Shown here: one piece after another, positions 1 to 5,390 of the stretch
Layout of the letters: each line of letters begins with the position of its first letter
Numbering within the stretch: position 1 is the first letter of the stretch
NCBI GenBank assembly: GCA_017353825.1
Contig: JAFMSC010000310.1
Coordinates: forward strand, 1 to 5,390
Reading direction: 5' to 3'
Length of the DNA stretch: 5,390 nucleotides
From: Hyphomicrobiaceae bacterium
Lineage (GTDB): Bacteria; Pseudomonadota; Alphaproteobacteria; Rhizobiales; Hyphomicrobiaceae
Position numbers and translations under genes: made by a program
The notes under the pieces: model-generated
Databases searched by the model: none
Told to the model about the DNA's origin: nothing
The model's input: only the letters and a program-made list of their open reading frames with translations

Positions 1-1204
1 GGTGCCGCTGATCGTCGCCATCAACAAGATGGACAAGCCCGGCGCCGACCCGCAGCGCGTGCGCACCGCCCTGCTCCAGCACGAGGTTATCGTTGAGAGT
101 ATGTCGGGCGAGACGCTGGAGGCCGAGGTGTCAGCGCTGAAGCGCACGGGCATCGAAAAGCTCTTGGAATCCATCCTCCTGCAGGCTGAATTGCTCATCC
201 TCAAGGCCAACCCCAACCGTTCCGCCGAAGGCGTCATCATCGAGGCCAAGCTCGAGCGCGGACGCGGCCCAGTCGGCACCGTGCTGGTCCAGCGCGGCAC
301 ACTCCATATCGGCGACATCATCGTCGCCGGCACGGCCTGGGGCCGCGTGCGCGCCCTGATCGACGATCGCGGTGAACCCGTCAGCACGGCCGGACCGTCG
401 GTGCCCGTGGAGATCCTGGGCTTCGATTCCGCCCCGGAGGCGGGCGACCCGTTCGCCGTCGTCGAGAACGAGGCCCGGGCGCGCGAGCTCACCGACTACC
501 GCGCACGCAAGCGCCGGCAGACGCTGGGTGCCGCCGCCGGCGGTGGCCGCACACTCGAGCAGATGATGCAGCAGCTCAAGGAGAGCGGCCGCAAGGAGTT
601 CCCGCTGGTCGTGAAGGGCGACGTGCAGGGCTCGGTGGAGGCCATCATAGGCGCGCTGCGCAAGCTCGGTACCGACGAGGTGGAGGCTCGCATCGTGCAC
701 TCGGGCGTGGGCGGCATCACCGAGTCTGACATCGTGCTGGCGGGCGCATCCAAGGCCGTGGTGCTGGGCTTCAACGTGCGTGCCAACGTCCAGGCCAAGA
801 CCGCGGCCGATCAGGCCGGCGTCGAGATCCGCTACTACAATATCATCTACGACCTCGTGGATGACGTGAAGGCGGCCATGTCCGGCCTGCTGGCGCCGAC
901 CATCCGCGAGCTGTTTCTGGGGAACGCCCGCATCCTGGAGGTGTTCAACATCTCCAAGGTGGGCAAGGTCGCCGGCTGCCGCGTCACCGAGGGCAAGGTG
1001 GAGCGCGGCGCCAAGGTGCGCCTCATCCGCGACAACGTGGTGATCCACGAAGGTACCTTGTCCACGCTCAAGCGCTTCAAGGACGAGGTGAGGGAGGTAC
1101 CGGCCGGCCAGGAATGCGGCATGGCCTTCGCCAATTACCAGGACATCCGCGAGGGCGACGTGATCGAGTGCTACAACGTCGAAACCATCAAGCGCACGCT
1201 GTAG
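1..1204 (+). CDS. infB: Translation initiation factor IF2, C-terminal part (5' end outside window)
   Basis: IF2 is the GTPase that brings fMet-tRNA to the 30S subunit and promotes 50S joining in the cytoplasm. About 400 residues are visible, numbered here from the GTG at 2. That GTG is an internal valine, not the start, because the P-loop and switch regions lie upstream of the window; full IF2 is usually more than 800 residues in Alphaproteobacteria. The end of the G domain is seen as NKMD (G4, residues 8-11, guanine specificity) and SAL (G5, residues 44-46). Domain II follows (about 75-165, including EGVIIEAKLERGRGPVGTVL), then the IF2-specific domain (about 198-300, KGDVQGSVEA and SGVGGITESD). 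The last is the fMet-tRNA-binding C2 domain (about 303-400), with the conserved cysteine at 372 in AGQECG. The frame is intact and ends at a TAG at 1202-1204. It heads the visible part of the infB-rbfA-truB cluster; nusA is commonly upstream but is not seen here. Confidence 0.97.
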   Translation, partial: VPLIVAINKMDKPGADPQRVRTALLQHEVIVESMSGETLEAEVSALKRTGIEKLLESILLQAELLILKANPNRSAEGVIIEAKLERGRGPVGTVLVQRGTLHIGDIIVAGTAWGRVRALIDDRGEPVSTAGPSVPVEILGFDSAPEAGDPFAVVENEARARELTDYRARKRRQTLGAAAGGGRTLEQMMQQLKESGRKEFPLVVKGDVQGSVEAIIGALRKLGTDEVEARIVHSGVGGITESDIVLAGASKAVVLGFNVRANVQAKTAADQAGVEIRYYNIIYDLVDDVKAAMSGLLAPTIRELFLGNARILEVFNISKVGKVAGCRVTEGKVERGAKVRLIRDNVVIHEGTLSTLKRFKDEVREVPAGQECGMAFANYQDIREGDVIECYNVETIKRTL

Positions 1205-1318
1205 GCACCGCATCATCCCGGAGCGAGTCGAGCCTCACGAGATCCCGGCTCGGAGCGCCGCTCGCCTTCGCCCCCTGCACATGGACTCCGGGACGACGGG
1301 TTGAGAGACACCCTCACA
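1205..1318 (+). other. infB-rbfA spacer with nested inverted repeats
   Basis: This 114-nt spacer encodes nothing recognisable. It contains an 8-bp perfect inverted repeat (TCCCGGAG at 1216-1223 and CTCCGGGA at 1286-1293). Inside it are a 6-bp hairpin (CGAGCC 1229-1234 with GGCTCG 1247-1252, 12-nt loop) and a 4-bp hairpin (GAGC 1253-1256 with GCTC 1260-1263). No U-run follows any stem, so it does not look like an intrinsic terminator, and infB and rbfA are probably co-transcribed. In GC-rich DNA such repeats can occur by chance, so a functional RNA structure is only a possibility. Confidence 0.35.
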
Positions 1319-1720
1319 ATGTCCAACCGGCATACCCACCGCAAGCCGACAGGCCCCTCGCAGCGCCAGCTGCGCGTGGGCGAGCTGGTGCGTCACGCCC
1401 TCGCTCAGATGCTCCAGCGCGGCGAGATTCACGACGACGTGCTCTCCGACCACGTCGTGACCGTCTCGGAGGTGCGCATGTCGCCCGATCTGCGGCTCGC
1501 GACCATCTACGTCATGCCGCTGGGGGGCAAGGACCCGAAACCGGTGCTCGAGGCGCTGGACCGCAACCGCAAGTTCATCCGCGGCGAGATCGCCCACGCC
1601 GTCAATCTCAAATTCGCGCCCGACATCCGTTTCCTTCCCGACGAGACGTTCGACGAGGCGCAGCGAATCGACGAGATATTCCGTTCCCCGAAGGTCGCCC
1701 AGGACCTCAAGAAGGCCTGA
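1319..1720 (+). CDS. rbfA: 30S ribosome-binding factor A
   Basis: RbfA binds the immature 30S subunit near the 5' end of 16S rRNA (helix 1 region), helps late maturation of the small subunit, and is needed for growth in the cold in E. coli. With the ATG at 1319 the product is 133 residues, the usual size. It has one KH-like domain: SQRQLRVGELVRHALAQML (14-32) opens the first helix, followed by VVTVSEVRMSPDLRLATIYV (46-65) and the helical part NRKFIRGEIAHAVNLKFAPDIRF (83-105). The family's usual ending DEAQRIDEIF is at 112-121. The ATG was chosen because alphaproteobacterial homologues usually have only a short basic stretch before SQRQLRVGEL. An in-frame TTG at 1301 would add six residues and has no better ribosome binding site. 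Only a weak GAGAG (1303-1307) precedes the ATG. It lies 114 nt after infB and 55 nt before truB, and is probably in one operon with them. Confidence 0.95.
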   Translation: MSNRHTHRKPTGPSQRQLRVGELVRHALAQMLQRGEIHDDVLSDHVVTVSEVRMSPDLRLATIYVMPLGGKDPKPVLEALDRNRKFIRGEIAHAVNLKFAPDIRFLPDETFDEAQRIDEIFRSPKVAQDLKKA

Positions 1721-1775
1721 GCTGAAGCCTGCCCGAGAACCCGCTCGAACCTCGCAACCCCAGCCACCCCCCCGC

Positions 1776-2708
1776 ATGACTCGCCGCAAGAGCCGCAAGA
1801 AGGGCAATCCCGTGCATGGCTGGCTGGTGCTCGACAAGCCTGCTGGCACGACCTCGACGCAGGCGGTCGGCGCCGTACGGCACATCTTCCAGGCCCAGAA
1901 GGCGGGGCACGCCGGCACACTCGACCCGCTCGCCACCGGCATCCTGCCCATCGCCCTCGGCGAGGCCACCAAGACCGTACCCTACGCCGTGGACGGCCAG
2001 AAGGAGTACCGCTTCACCGTGCGCTGGGGCGTGGAGACCGACACCGACGACGCCGAGGGCCGCACGGTCGTCACAACAGATGTGCGGCCCACACGCGCGA
2101 CCATCGAGGCGCTGCTGCCGCGTTTCACGGGGGCCATCCTGCAGACGCCGCCCGCCTTCTCAGCCGTCAAGGTCGCTGGCGAGCGGGCCTACGACCTTGC
2201 CCGGGCCGGCGAGGCGGTCGAGCTGGAGGCGCGCCCCGTCGAGATCGACGCGCTCGCCCTCGTGGAATGCCCGCACGCCGATACGGCGGTGTTTGCGGCC
2301 AAGTGCGGCAAGGGCACCTATGTGCGAGCGCTTGCACGCGACATCGGGCGCGCACTGGGTTGCCGCGGCCACGTTGCCGCCCTCAGGCGCACTCGCGTAG
2401 GCGCGTTCGCCGAGGCCGACGCCATCACCATGGATGACCTGCGCACGGCGGCCGATGTCGATCGAGGTGCCCCCGTCGGGCTGCTTCGACCCGTCGAGAC
2501 CGCGCTCAGCGATCTTGCCGTCCTCAGGGTCAGCCGGGAGGAGACGGTCCGCCTCTTGCGCGGCCAGCCGGTCCTGGTGCGGGGGCGCGACCTGCCTCCA
2601 TCGGGCCCCGCCTACGCCACCTGCAAGGGCCACCTGGTAGCGCTCGGCCTGATCGAGAAAGGACAGTTGCGCCCCACCCGCGTGTTCAATTTCAGTGAGG
2701 CCGGATAG
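1776..2708 (+). CDS. truB: tRNA pseudouridine(55) synthase TruB
   Basis: TruB isomerises uridine 55 in the T-arm of elongator tRNAs to pseudouridine and also acts as a tRNA-folding chaperone. The product is 310 residues, close to the E. coli length. The family signature GHAGTLDPLATGIL (44-57) carries the catalytic aspartate D50. Other conserved blocks are PPAFSAVKVAGERAYDLARAGE (125-146, with the active-site tyrosine Y139), CGKGTYVRALARDIG (177-191, with arginine R184) and HVAALRRTRVGAF (199-211). The C-terminal part (about 245-305, RVSREETVRLLRGQPVLV and CKGHLVALG) matches the PUA-like RNA-binding domain of the bacterial TruB type. The basic N-terminus MTRRKSRKKGNPVHGWLVLDKP is typical of alphaproteobacterial homologues and supports the ATG at 1776. 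That start has no purine-rich Shine-Dalgarno sequence; the bases just before it are C-rich with a run of seven C (1767-1773). Confidence 0.97.
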   Translation: MTRRKSRKKGNPVHGWLVLDKPAGTTSTQAVGAVRHIFQAQKAGHAGTLDPLATGILPIALGEATKTVPYAVDGQKEYRFTVRWGVETDTDDAEGRTVVTTDVRPTRATIEALLPRFTGAILQTPPAFSAVKVAGERAYDLARAGEAVELEARPVEIDALALVECPHADTAVFAAKCGKGTYVRALARDIGRALGCRGHVAALRRTRVGAFAEADAITMDDLRTAADVDRGAPVGLLRPVETALSDLAVLRVSREETVRLLRGQPVLVRGRDLPPSGPAYATCKGHLVALGLIEKGQLRPTRVFNFSEAG

Positions 2709-2746
2709 GACCGACGGATCAATATCTTGGTGTTTCTCAGTTTTCC

Positions 2747-2775
2747 CTCGCAACGGGCCCGAATTGGTGTATAAC
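2747..2775 (+). promoter_or_regulatory. Possible promoter ahead of rpsO (-10-like TATAAC)
   Basis: The start of the truB-rpsO gap (about 2719-2775) is clearly richer in A and T than the surrounding DNA. It contains TATAAC at 2770-2775, five of six matches to the sigma-70 -10 consensus. The hexamer 17 nt upstream (2747-2752, CTCGCA) is a poor -35. TTTTCC at 2741-2746 is too far away for normal spacing. Transcription from here would start near 2782, just ahead of the folded leader. A dedicated rpsO promoter is common in other bacteria, but the assignment rests on the -10 match and context alone. Confidence 0.35.
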
Positions 2776-2786
2776 GCGGGCCACGT

Positions 2787-2860
2787 TTGCGCGCCGCTCA
2801 CGCTTGGTGCGGCGCCATGAGGCGGCCTGTGCTGGACGACATCCCGGCCACGGCGCGCAG
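2787..2860 (+). promoter_or_regulatory. Candidate rpsO leader RNA structure (three-way junction)
   Basis: A 9-bp perfect stem pairs TGCGCGCCG (2788-2796) with CGGCGCGCA (2851-2859), extended by one U-G pair (2787-2860). It encloses two hairpins: 2805-2809 with 2813-2817 (5 bp including one U-G, 3-nt loop) and 2828-2835 with 2844-2850 (7 bp including U2833-G2846 next to G-C pairs, with U2830 bulged). The second hairpin abuts the closing stem, giving a three-way junction. A competing hairpin, GCGCCGC 2791-2797 with GCGGCGC 2809-2815, uses the same 5' strand. S15 binds a three-way junction and a G-U/G-C motif in 16S rRNA and represses its own mRNA in several bacteria through leaders of differing structure. 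The role here is inferred from position and shape. Confidence 0.45.
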
Positions 2861-2886
2861 CTTACTCCCAACATTGCCAGACCCGT

Positions 2887-2892
2887 GAAAGG
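2887..2892 (+). promoter_or_regulatory. Ribosome binding site of rpsO
   Basis: GAAAGG lies six bases before the ATG at 2899. It is the clearest Shine-Dalgarno sequence in the window and fixes the rpsO start. It falls 3' of the candidate folded leader and is not itself inside a strong stem that I can see. Confidence 0.7.
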
Positions 2893-2898
2893 TACCCG

Positions 2899-3168
2899 AT
2901 GTCGCTGAGCCAAGAGCGAAAGCAGAAAATCGTCCGGGAAAACGCGACCAAGAGGGGCGATACCGGCTCGCCCGAGGTCCAAGTGGCGCTTCTGACTGAG
3001 CGCATCAACGGACTGACCGAGCACTTCAAGGTCCACAAGAAGGACAACCATTCGCGGCGCGGCCTGCTCAAGATGGTGAGCCTGCGCCGCCGGCTTCTCG
3101 ATCACGTCAAGAGCCGCGACGAGGCCCGCTATCAGAAGATCATCGAGCGCCTGGGAATCCGCCGCTAG
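2899..3168 (+). CDS. rpsO: 30S ribosomal protein S15 (bS15/uS15)
   Basis: S15 is a primary-binding protein of the 30S platform. It binds 16S rRNA at the helix 20-22 junction early in assembly and also forms an intersubunit bridge. The product is 89 residues, the same length as E. coli S15 counting the initiator Met. DTGSPEVQVALLTERI (21-36) and the block HKKDNHSRRGLLKMVSLRRRLLDHV (46-70) are diagnostic. They include the rRNA-contacting residues H42, D49 and S52 (numbered with Met), and the protein ends in the conserved ERLGIRR. The ATG at 2899 is preceded by GAAAGG with a 6-nt spacer. The gene is separated from truB by a 190-nt gap that probably holds its own promoter and leader, and lies 90 nt before pnp, the classic rpsO-pnp pair. 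S15 may repress its own translation through the leader. Confidence 0.98.
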   Translation: MSLSQERKQKIVRENATKRGDTGSPEVQVALLTERINGLTEHFKVHKKDNHSRRGLLKMVSLRRRLLDHVKSRDEARYQKIIERLGIRR

Positions 3169-3174
3169 CGCAAA

Positions 3175-3186
3175 GGACTGCAGTCC
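3175..3186 (+). repeat. 12-bp perfect palindrome after rpsO
   Basis: GGACTGCAGTCC begins six bases after the rpsO stop codon. As RNA it could form only a small hairpin (4-bp stem, 4-nt loop). Its 3' half (CAGTC 3181-3185) can alternatively pair with GACTG at 3214-3218, which would compete with the larger hairpin downstream. As DNA it could be a dimeric protein site, but nothing else supports that. Confidence 0.3.
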
Positions 3187-3192
3187 CGCGAC

Positions 3193-3238
3193 GGCGGCCG
3201 GGCCCCATTGGGTGACTGGCCGCTCAGTGCTTCTTCAT
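3193..3238 (+). terminator. Hairpin with T-rich tail between rpsO and pnp (weak terminator or processing site)
   Basis: GGCGGCC (3193-3199) pairs with GGCCGCT (3218-3224) to give six Watson-Crick pairs and one G-U pair. The loop contains a further CCC/GGG mini-stem (3204-3206 with 3210-3212). The downstream TGCTTCTTCAT (3228-3238) is T-rich but interrupted, so termination would be partial at best. In E. coli the rpsO-pnp gap carries an attenuating terminator and an RNase III-processed stem through which PNPase controls its own mRNA. The location fits such a role, but the stem is short for a typical RNase III substrate. Confidence 0.4.
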
Positions 3239-3258
3239 AACAAGAAACGAGATGCGAA

Positions 3259-5390
3259 ATGTTCGATACCCAACGTGTAGAGATAGAATGGGGCGGGCGG
3301 AAGCTCAGCCTCGAAACAGGCCGCATTGCCCGTCAGGCCGATGCCGCCGTGCTGGCCCAATACGGCGAGACCAGCGTGCTCGCCACCGTGGTGGCCGAAA
3401 AGAGCGCGCGCCCCGGCGTCGATTTCTTCCCGCTCACCGTCAATTACCAGGAGAGAACCTACGCCGCCGGCAAGATCCCCGGCGGTTTTTTCAAGCGCGA
3501 AGGCCGGCCCAGCGAAAAGGAGACCCTCACCTCTCGCCTGATCGACCGGCCGATCCGGCCGTTGTTCGTGGAGGGCTTCAAGAACGACACGCAGGTGATC
3601 GTCACCGTGCTCTCCCATGACATGGAAAATGACCCCGACGTCGTGTCCATGGTCGCGGCCTCCGCGGCGCTGACGCTGTCGGGCGTGCCGTTTCTGGGCC
3701 CCATCGGCGCCGCGCGCGTCGGCGTCATCGACGGCCAGTTTGTGCTCAACCCCATGGTCGACGAGATGGCCAAGAGCGATCTTGACCTCGTGGTGGCCGG
3801 CACCGCCGACGCCGTCATGATGGTGGAGTCGGAGGCCAAGGAGCTACCCGAGACGCAGATGCTGGAGGCCGTTATCTTCGGCCAGCGCTCGTTCCAGCCG
3901 GTGATCCAGGCCATCATCCGCCTCGCCGAGCGGGCGGCCAAGGAGCCGTGGGACTTCCAGGCGCCCGACAAGTCCAAGTACGCCGACAAGGTGCAGGCGC
4001 TGGCTGAGGCCGACCTGCGCCAGGCCTTCGCGGAAAAGCACAAGCAGCAGCGCTACCAGATGATCGCGGCCGTGAAGGAGCGCGCCATCAAGGAGCTGCT
4101 GCCGCCCGATGCCGACGCCAACGAGCAGGTGCTCCTTGCCGACGTCTTCAAGGGCCTGGAGCAGGAGGTCGTGCGCGGCGACATCATCCGCACTCGGCGC
4201 CGCATCGACGGCCGCGACCTCACTTCGATCAGGCCGATCAGCTCCGAGGTGCACGTGCTGCCCCGTACGCATGGCTCCGCCATGTTCACGCGCGGCGAGA
4301 CGCAGGCGATGGTGGTCGCCACGCTCGGCACCGGCGAGGACGAGCAGTTCGTTGATGCACTGGAGGGCACGCGCAAGGAGCGCTTCATCCTGCACTACAA
4401 CTTCCCGCCGTTCTCGGTGGGCGAGACCGGCCGTATCGGCTCGCCCGGCCGCCGCGAGATCGGTCACGGCAAGCTCGCCTGGCGCGCCGTGCATCCCTTG
4501 ATGCCGAGCCCGGAGGAGTTTCCCTATACGGTGCGCGTGGTGTCCGAGATCACCGAGTCCAACGGTTCCTCCTCCATGGCCACCGTGTGCGGCACCTCGC
4601 TGGCCCTGATGGATGCCGGCGTGCCCCTCAAGCGTCCCGTGGCCGGCATCGCCATGGGCCTCATCAAGGAGGGAAACGGCTACGCCGTGCTGTCCGACAT
4701 CCTGGGCGACGAGGACCATTTGGGCGACATGGATTTCAAGGTGGCGGGCACCGAGAAGGGCGTCACCTCGCTGCAGATGGACATCAAGATCACCGGTATC
4801 ACCGAGGAGATCATGCGCGTGGCCCTCGACCAGGCCTATGCCGGGCGCATGCACATTCTAGGTGAGATGTCCAAAGCGCTCAGCGGCGCTCGCACGGAGC
4901 TCGGTGAATACGCGCCGCGCATCGAGACCATCAAGATCCCCGTGGACAAGATCCGCGAGGTGATCGGTTCCGGCGGCTCGGTGATCCGCGACATCGTCGC
5001 GACCAGCGGCGCCAAGGTGGACATTGAGGACGACGGCACCGTCAAGATCGCCGCCGCCAAGCGCGAAGCAATCGACGCGGCCCTCTCCCGCATCCGCGCC
5101 ATCACCTCCGAGCCAGAGGTCGGCCAGATCTACAAGGGCAAGGTGGTGAAGATCATGGAGTTCGGCGCGTTCGTGAACTTCTTCGGCAAGCAAGACGGCC
5201 TCGTGCACATCTCCCAGCTCACCCAGGGCCGGCCCGAGACCGTCGGCGAGGTCGTGAAGGAGGGCCAGGAGGTCTACGTCAAGCTCCTGGGCTTCGACGA
5301 CCGCGGCAAGGTGCGCCTCTCCATGAAGATCGTGGACCAGGCCACCGGCAAGGAGATCCCCCGTGCCGAAGGCGAGCCGGAGGAGGTCGC
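3259..5390 (+). CDS. pnp: Polynucleotide phosphorylase (3' end outside window)
   Basis: PNPase is a trimeric 3'-to-5' exoribonuclease that uses phosphate to release nucleoside diphosphates, and it is often part of the RNA degradosome. The frame is open from the ATG at 3259 to the window edge (710 complete codons). Residue numbers run almost in register with E. coli PNPase. The first RNase PH domain has the RNA-gripping loop GGFFKREGR (75-83). An all-helical linker lies around 230-310. The second RNase PH domain has the phosphate-site arginines R398 and R399 with H403 (SPGRREIGHG, 395-404), and the metal/catalytic residues D486, D492 and K494 (SDILGDEDHLGDMDFK, 479-494). A KH domain (about 555-612) has its GXXG loop at 570-573 (GSGG), and an S1 domain (about 620-690) has FGAFVNFFGKQDGLVHISQL. 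Given the usual length of about 700-720, probably only a few residues are missing. The start MFDTQRVEIEWGGRKL is typical of Alphaproteobacteria; its Shine-Dalgarno is weak. An overlapping ATG at 3252 is out of frame. Confidence 0.97.
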   Translation, partial: MFDTQRVEIEWGGRKLSLETGRIARQADAAVLAQYGETSVLATVVAEKSARPGVDFFPLTVNYQERTYAAGKIPGGFFKREGRPSEKETLTSRLIDRPIRPLFVEGFKNDTQVIVTVLSHDMENDPDVVSMVAASAALTLSGVPFLGPIGAARVGVIDGQFVLNPMVDEMAKSDLDLVVAGTADAVMMVESEAKELPETQMLEAVIFGQRSFQPVIQAIIRLAERAAKEPWDFQAPDKSKYADKVQALAEADLRQAFAEKHKQQRYQMIAAVKERAIKELLPPDADANEQVLLADVFKGLEQEVVRGDIIRTRRRIDGRDLTSIRPISSEVHVLPRTHGSAMFTRGETQAMVVATLGTGEDEQFVDALEGTRKERFILHYNFPPFSVGETGRIGSPGRREIGHGKLAWRAVHPLMPSPEEFPYTVRVVSEITESNGSSSMATVCGTSLALMDAGVPLKRPVAGIAMGLIKEGNGYAVLSDILGDEDHLGDMDFKVAGTEKGVTSLQMDIKITGITEEIMRVALDQAYAGRMHILGEMSKALSGARTELGEYAPRIETIKIPVDKIREVIGSGGSVIRDIVATSGAKVDIEDDGTVKIAAAKREAIDAALSRIRAITSEPEVGQIYKGKVVKIMEFGAFVNFFGKQDGLVHISQLTQGRPETVGEVVKEGQEVYVKLLGFDDRGKVRLSMKIVDQATGKEIPRAEGEPEEV

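Noticed and set aside
2..4. GTG at position 2 as a true gene start
   Set aside because: It lies inside the IF2 G domain just before the NKMD motif, so it is an internal valine codon of a gene cut by the window edge.
131..1216. Long minus-strand open frame (361 codons) opposite infB
   Set aside because: It is antisense to a clearly conserved IF2 coding frame in GC-rich DNA, where such open antisense frames are common. Its translation has a skewed composition and no recognisable domain.
1229..1263. Intrinsic terminator after infB
   Set aside because: The stems are short and no T-run follows; rbfA continues on the same strand in a conserved cluster.
1281..1304. Tiny open frame ATG 1281 to TGA 1302-1304 (7 codons) ahead of rbfA
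   Set aside because: Too short to support as a leader peptide; it has no ribosome binding site and no codon pattern suggesting attenuation.
1114..1725. Plus-strand open frame of 203 codons bridging the infB end and rbfA
   Set aside because: It overlaps two well-supported genes in a different frame and its product is Arg/Pro/Ala-rich, as expected for a shifted GC-rich frame.
2160..2801. Minus-strand open frame (213 codons) opposite the truB 3' half and part of the rpsO upstream gap
   Set aside because: It is mostly antisense to conserved TruB sequence, has no ribosome binding site or domain that I can recognise, and is best explained as a shadow frame.
3844..4854. Long minus-strand open frame (336 codons) opposite pnp
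   Set aside because: It mirrors the conserved PNPase frame, whose catalytic residues are all in place. The product is His/Gly/Leu-rich low-complexity sequence with no family resemblance.

Overview
This window is a GC-rich (about two-thirds GC by eye) stretch of a core bacterial translation and RNA-metabolism locus. All genes are on the + strand, in the order infB (3' part), rbfA, truB, rpsO, pnp (almost complete but open at the right edge). The gene order, and protein features such as the TruB N-terminus (GWLVLDKPAGTTSTQAV), the S15 stretch KDNHSRRGLLKMVS and the PNPase start MFDTQRVEIEWGGRKL, point to an alphaproteobacterium. From memory of the families it looks closest to Rhodospirillales- or Rhizobiales-like lineages, but finer placement is not supported. 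I see no mobile element, CRISPR array, tRNA, rRNA or accessory gene.

Layout: 1-1204 is the C-terminal part of translation initiation factor IF2. A 114-nt spacer with several inverted repeats follows. rbfA (1319-1720) encodes the 30S maturation factor. After 55 nt comes truB (1776-2708), the tRNA U55 pseudouridine synthase, which has no visible Shine-Dalgarno sequence. A 190-nt gap (2709-2898) holds an AT-richer stretch with a possible -10 box and then a potentially folded leader for rpsO. rpsO (2899-3168) encodes S15. A 90-nt gap with hairpins leads into pnp (3259 to the end), encoding polynucleotide phosphorylase.

The genes work together. IF2 assembles the initiation complex, RbfA matures the 30S subunit, TruB modifies tRNA, S15 is an early 30S assembly protein, and PNPase degrades RNA. 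The rpsO-pnp pair is classically co-transcribed and subject to feedback (S15 on its own leader, PNPase on its own leader), so the two intergenic regions around rpsO are the likely control points.

The coding content is ordinary and I do not claim a new system. The most interesting non-coding signal is the rpsO leader. It can be drawn as a three-way junction closed by a 9-bp perfect stem (2788-2796 with 2851-2859), with a competing 7-bp hairpin using the same 5' strand. This resembles the kind of junction S15 binds in 16S rRNA and is a candidate autoregulatory element.
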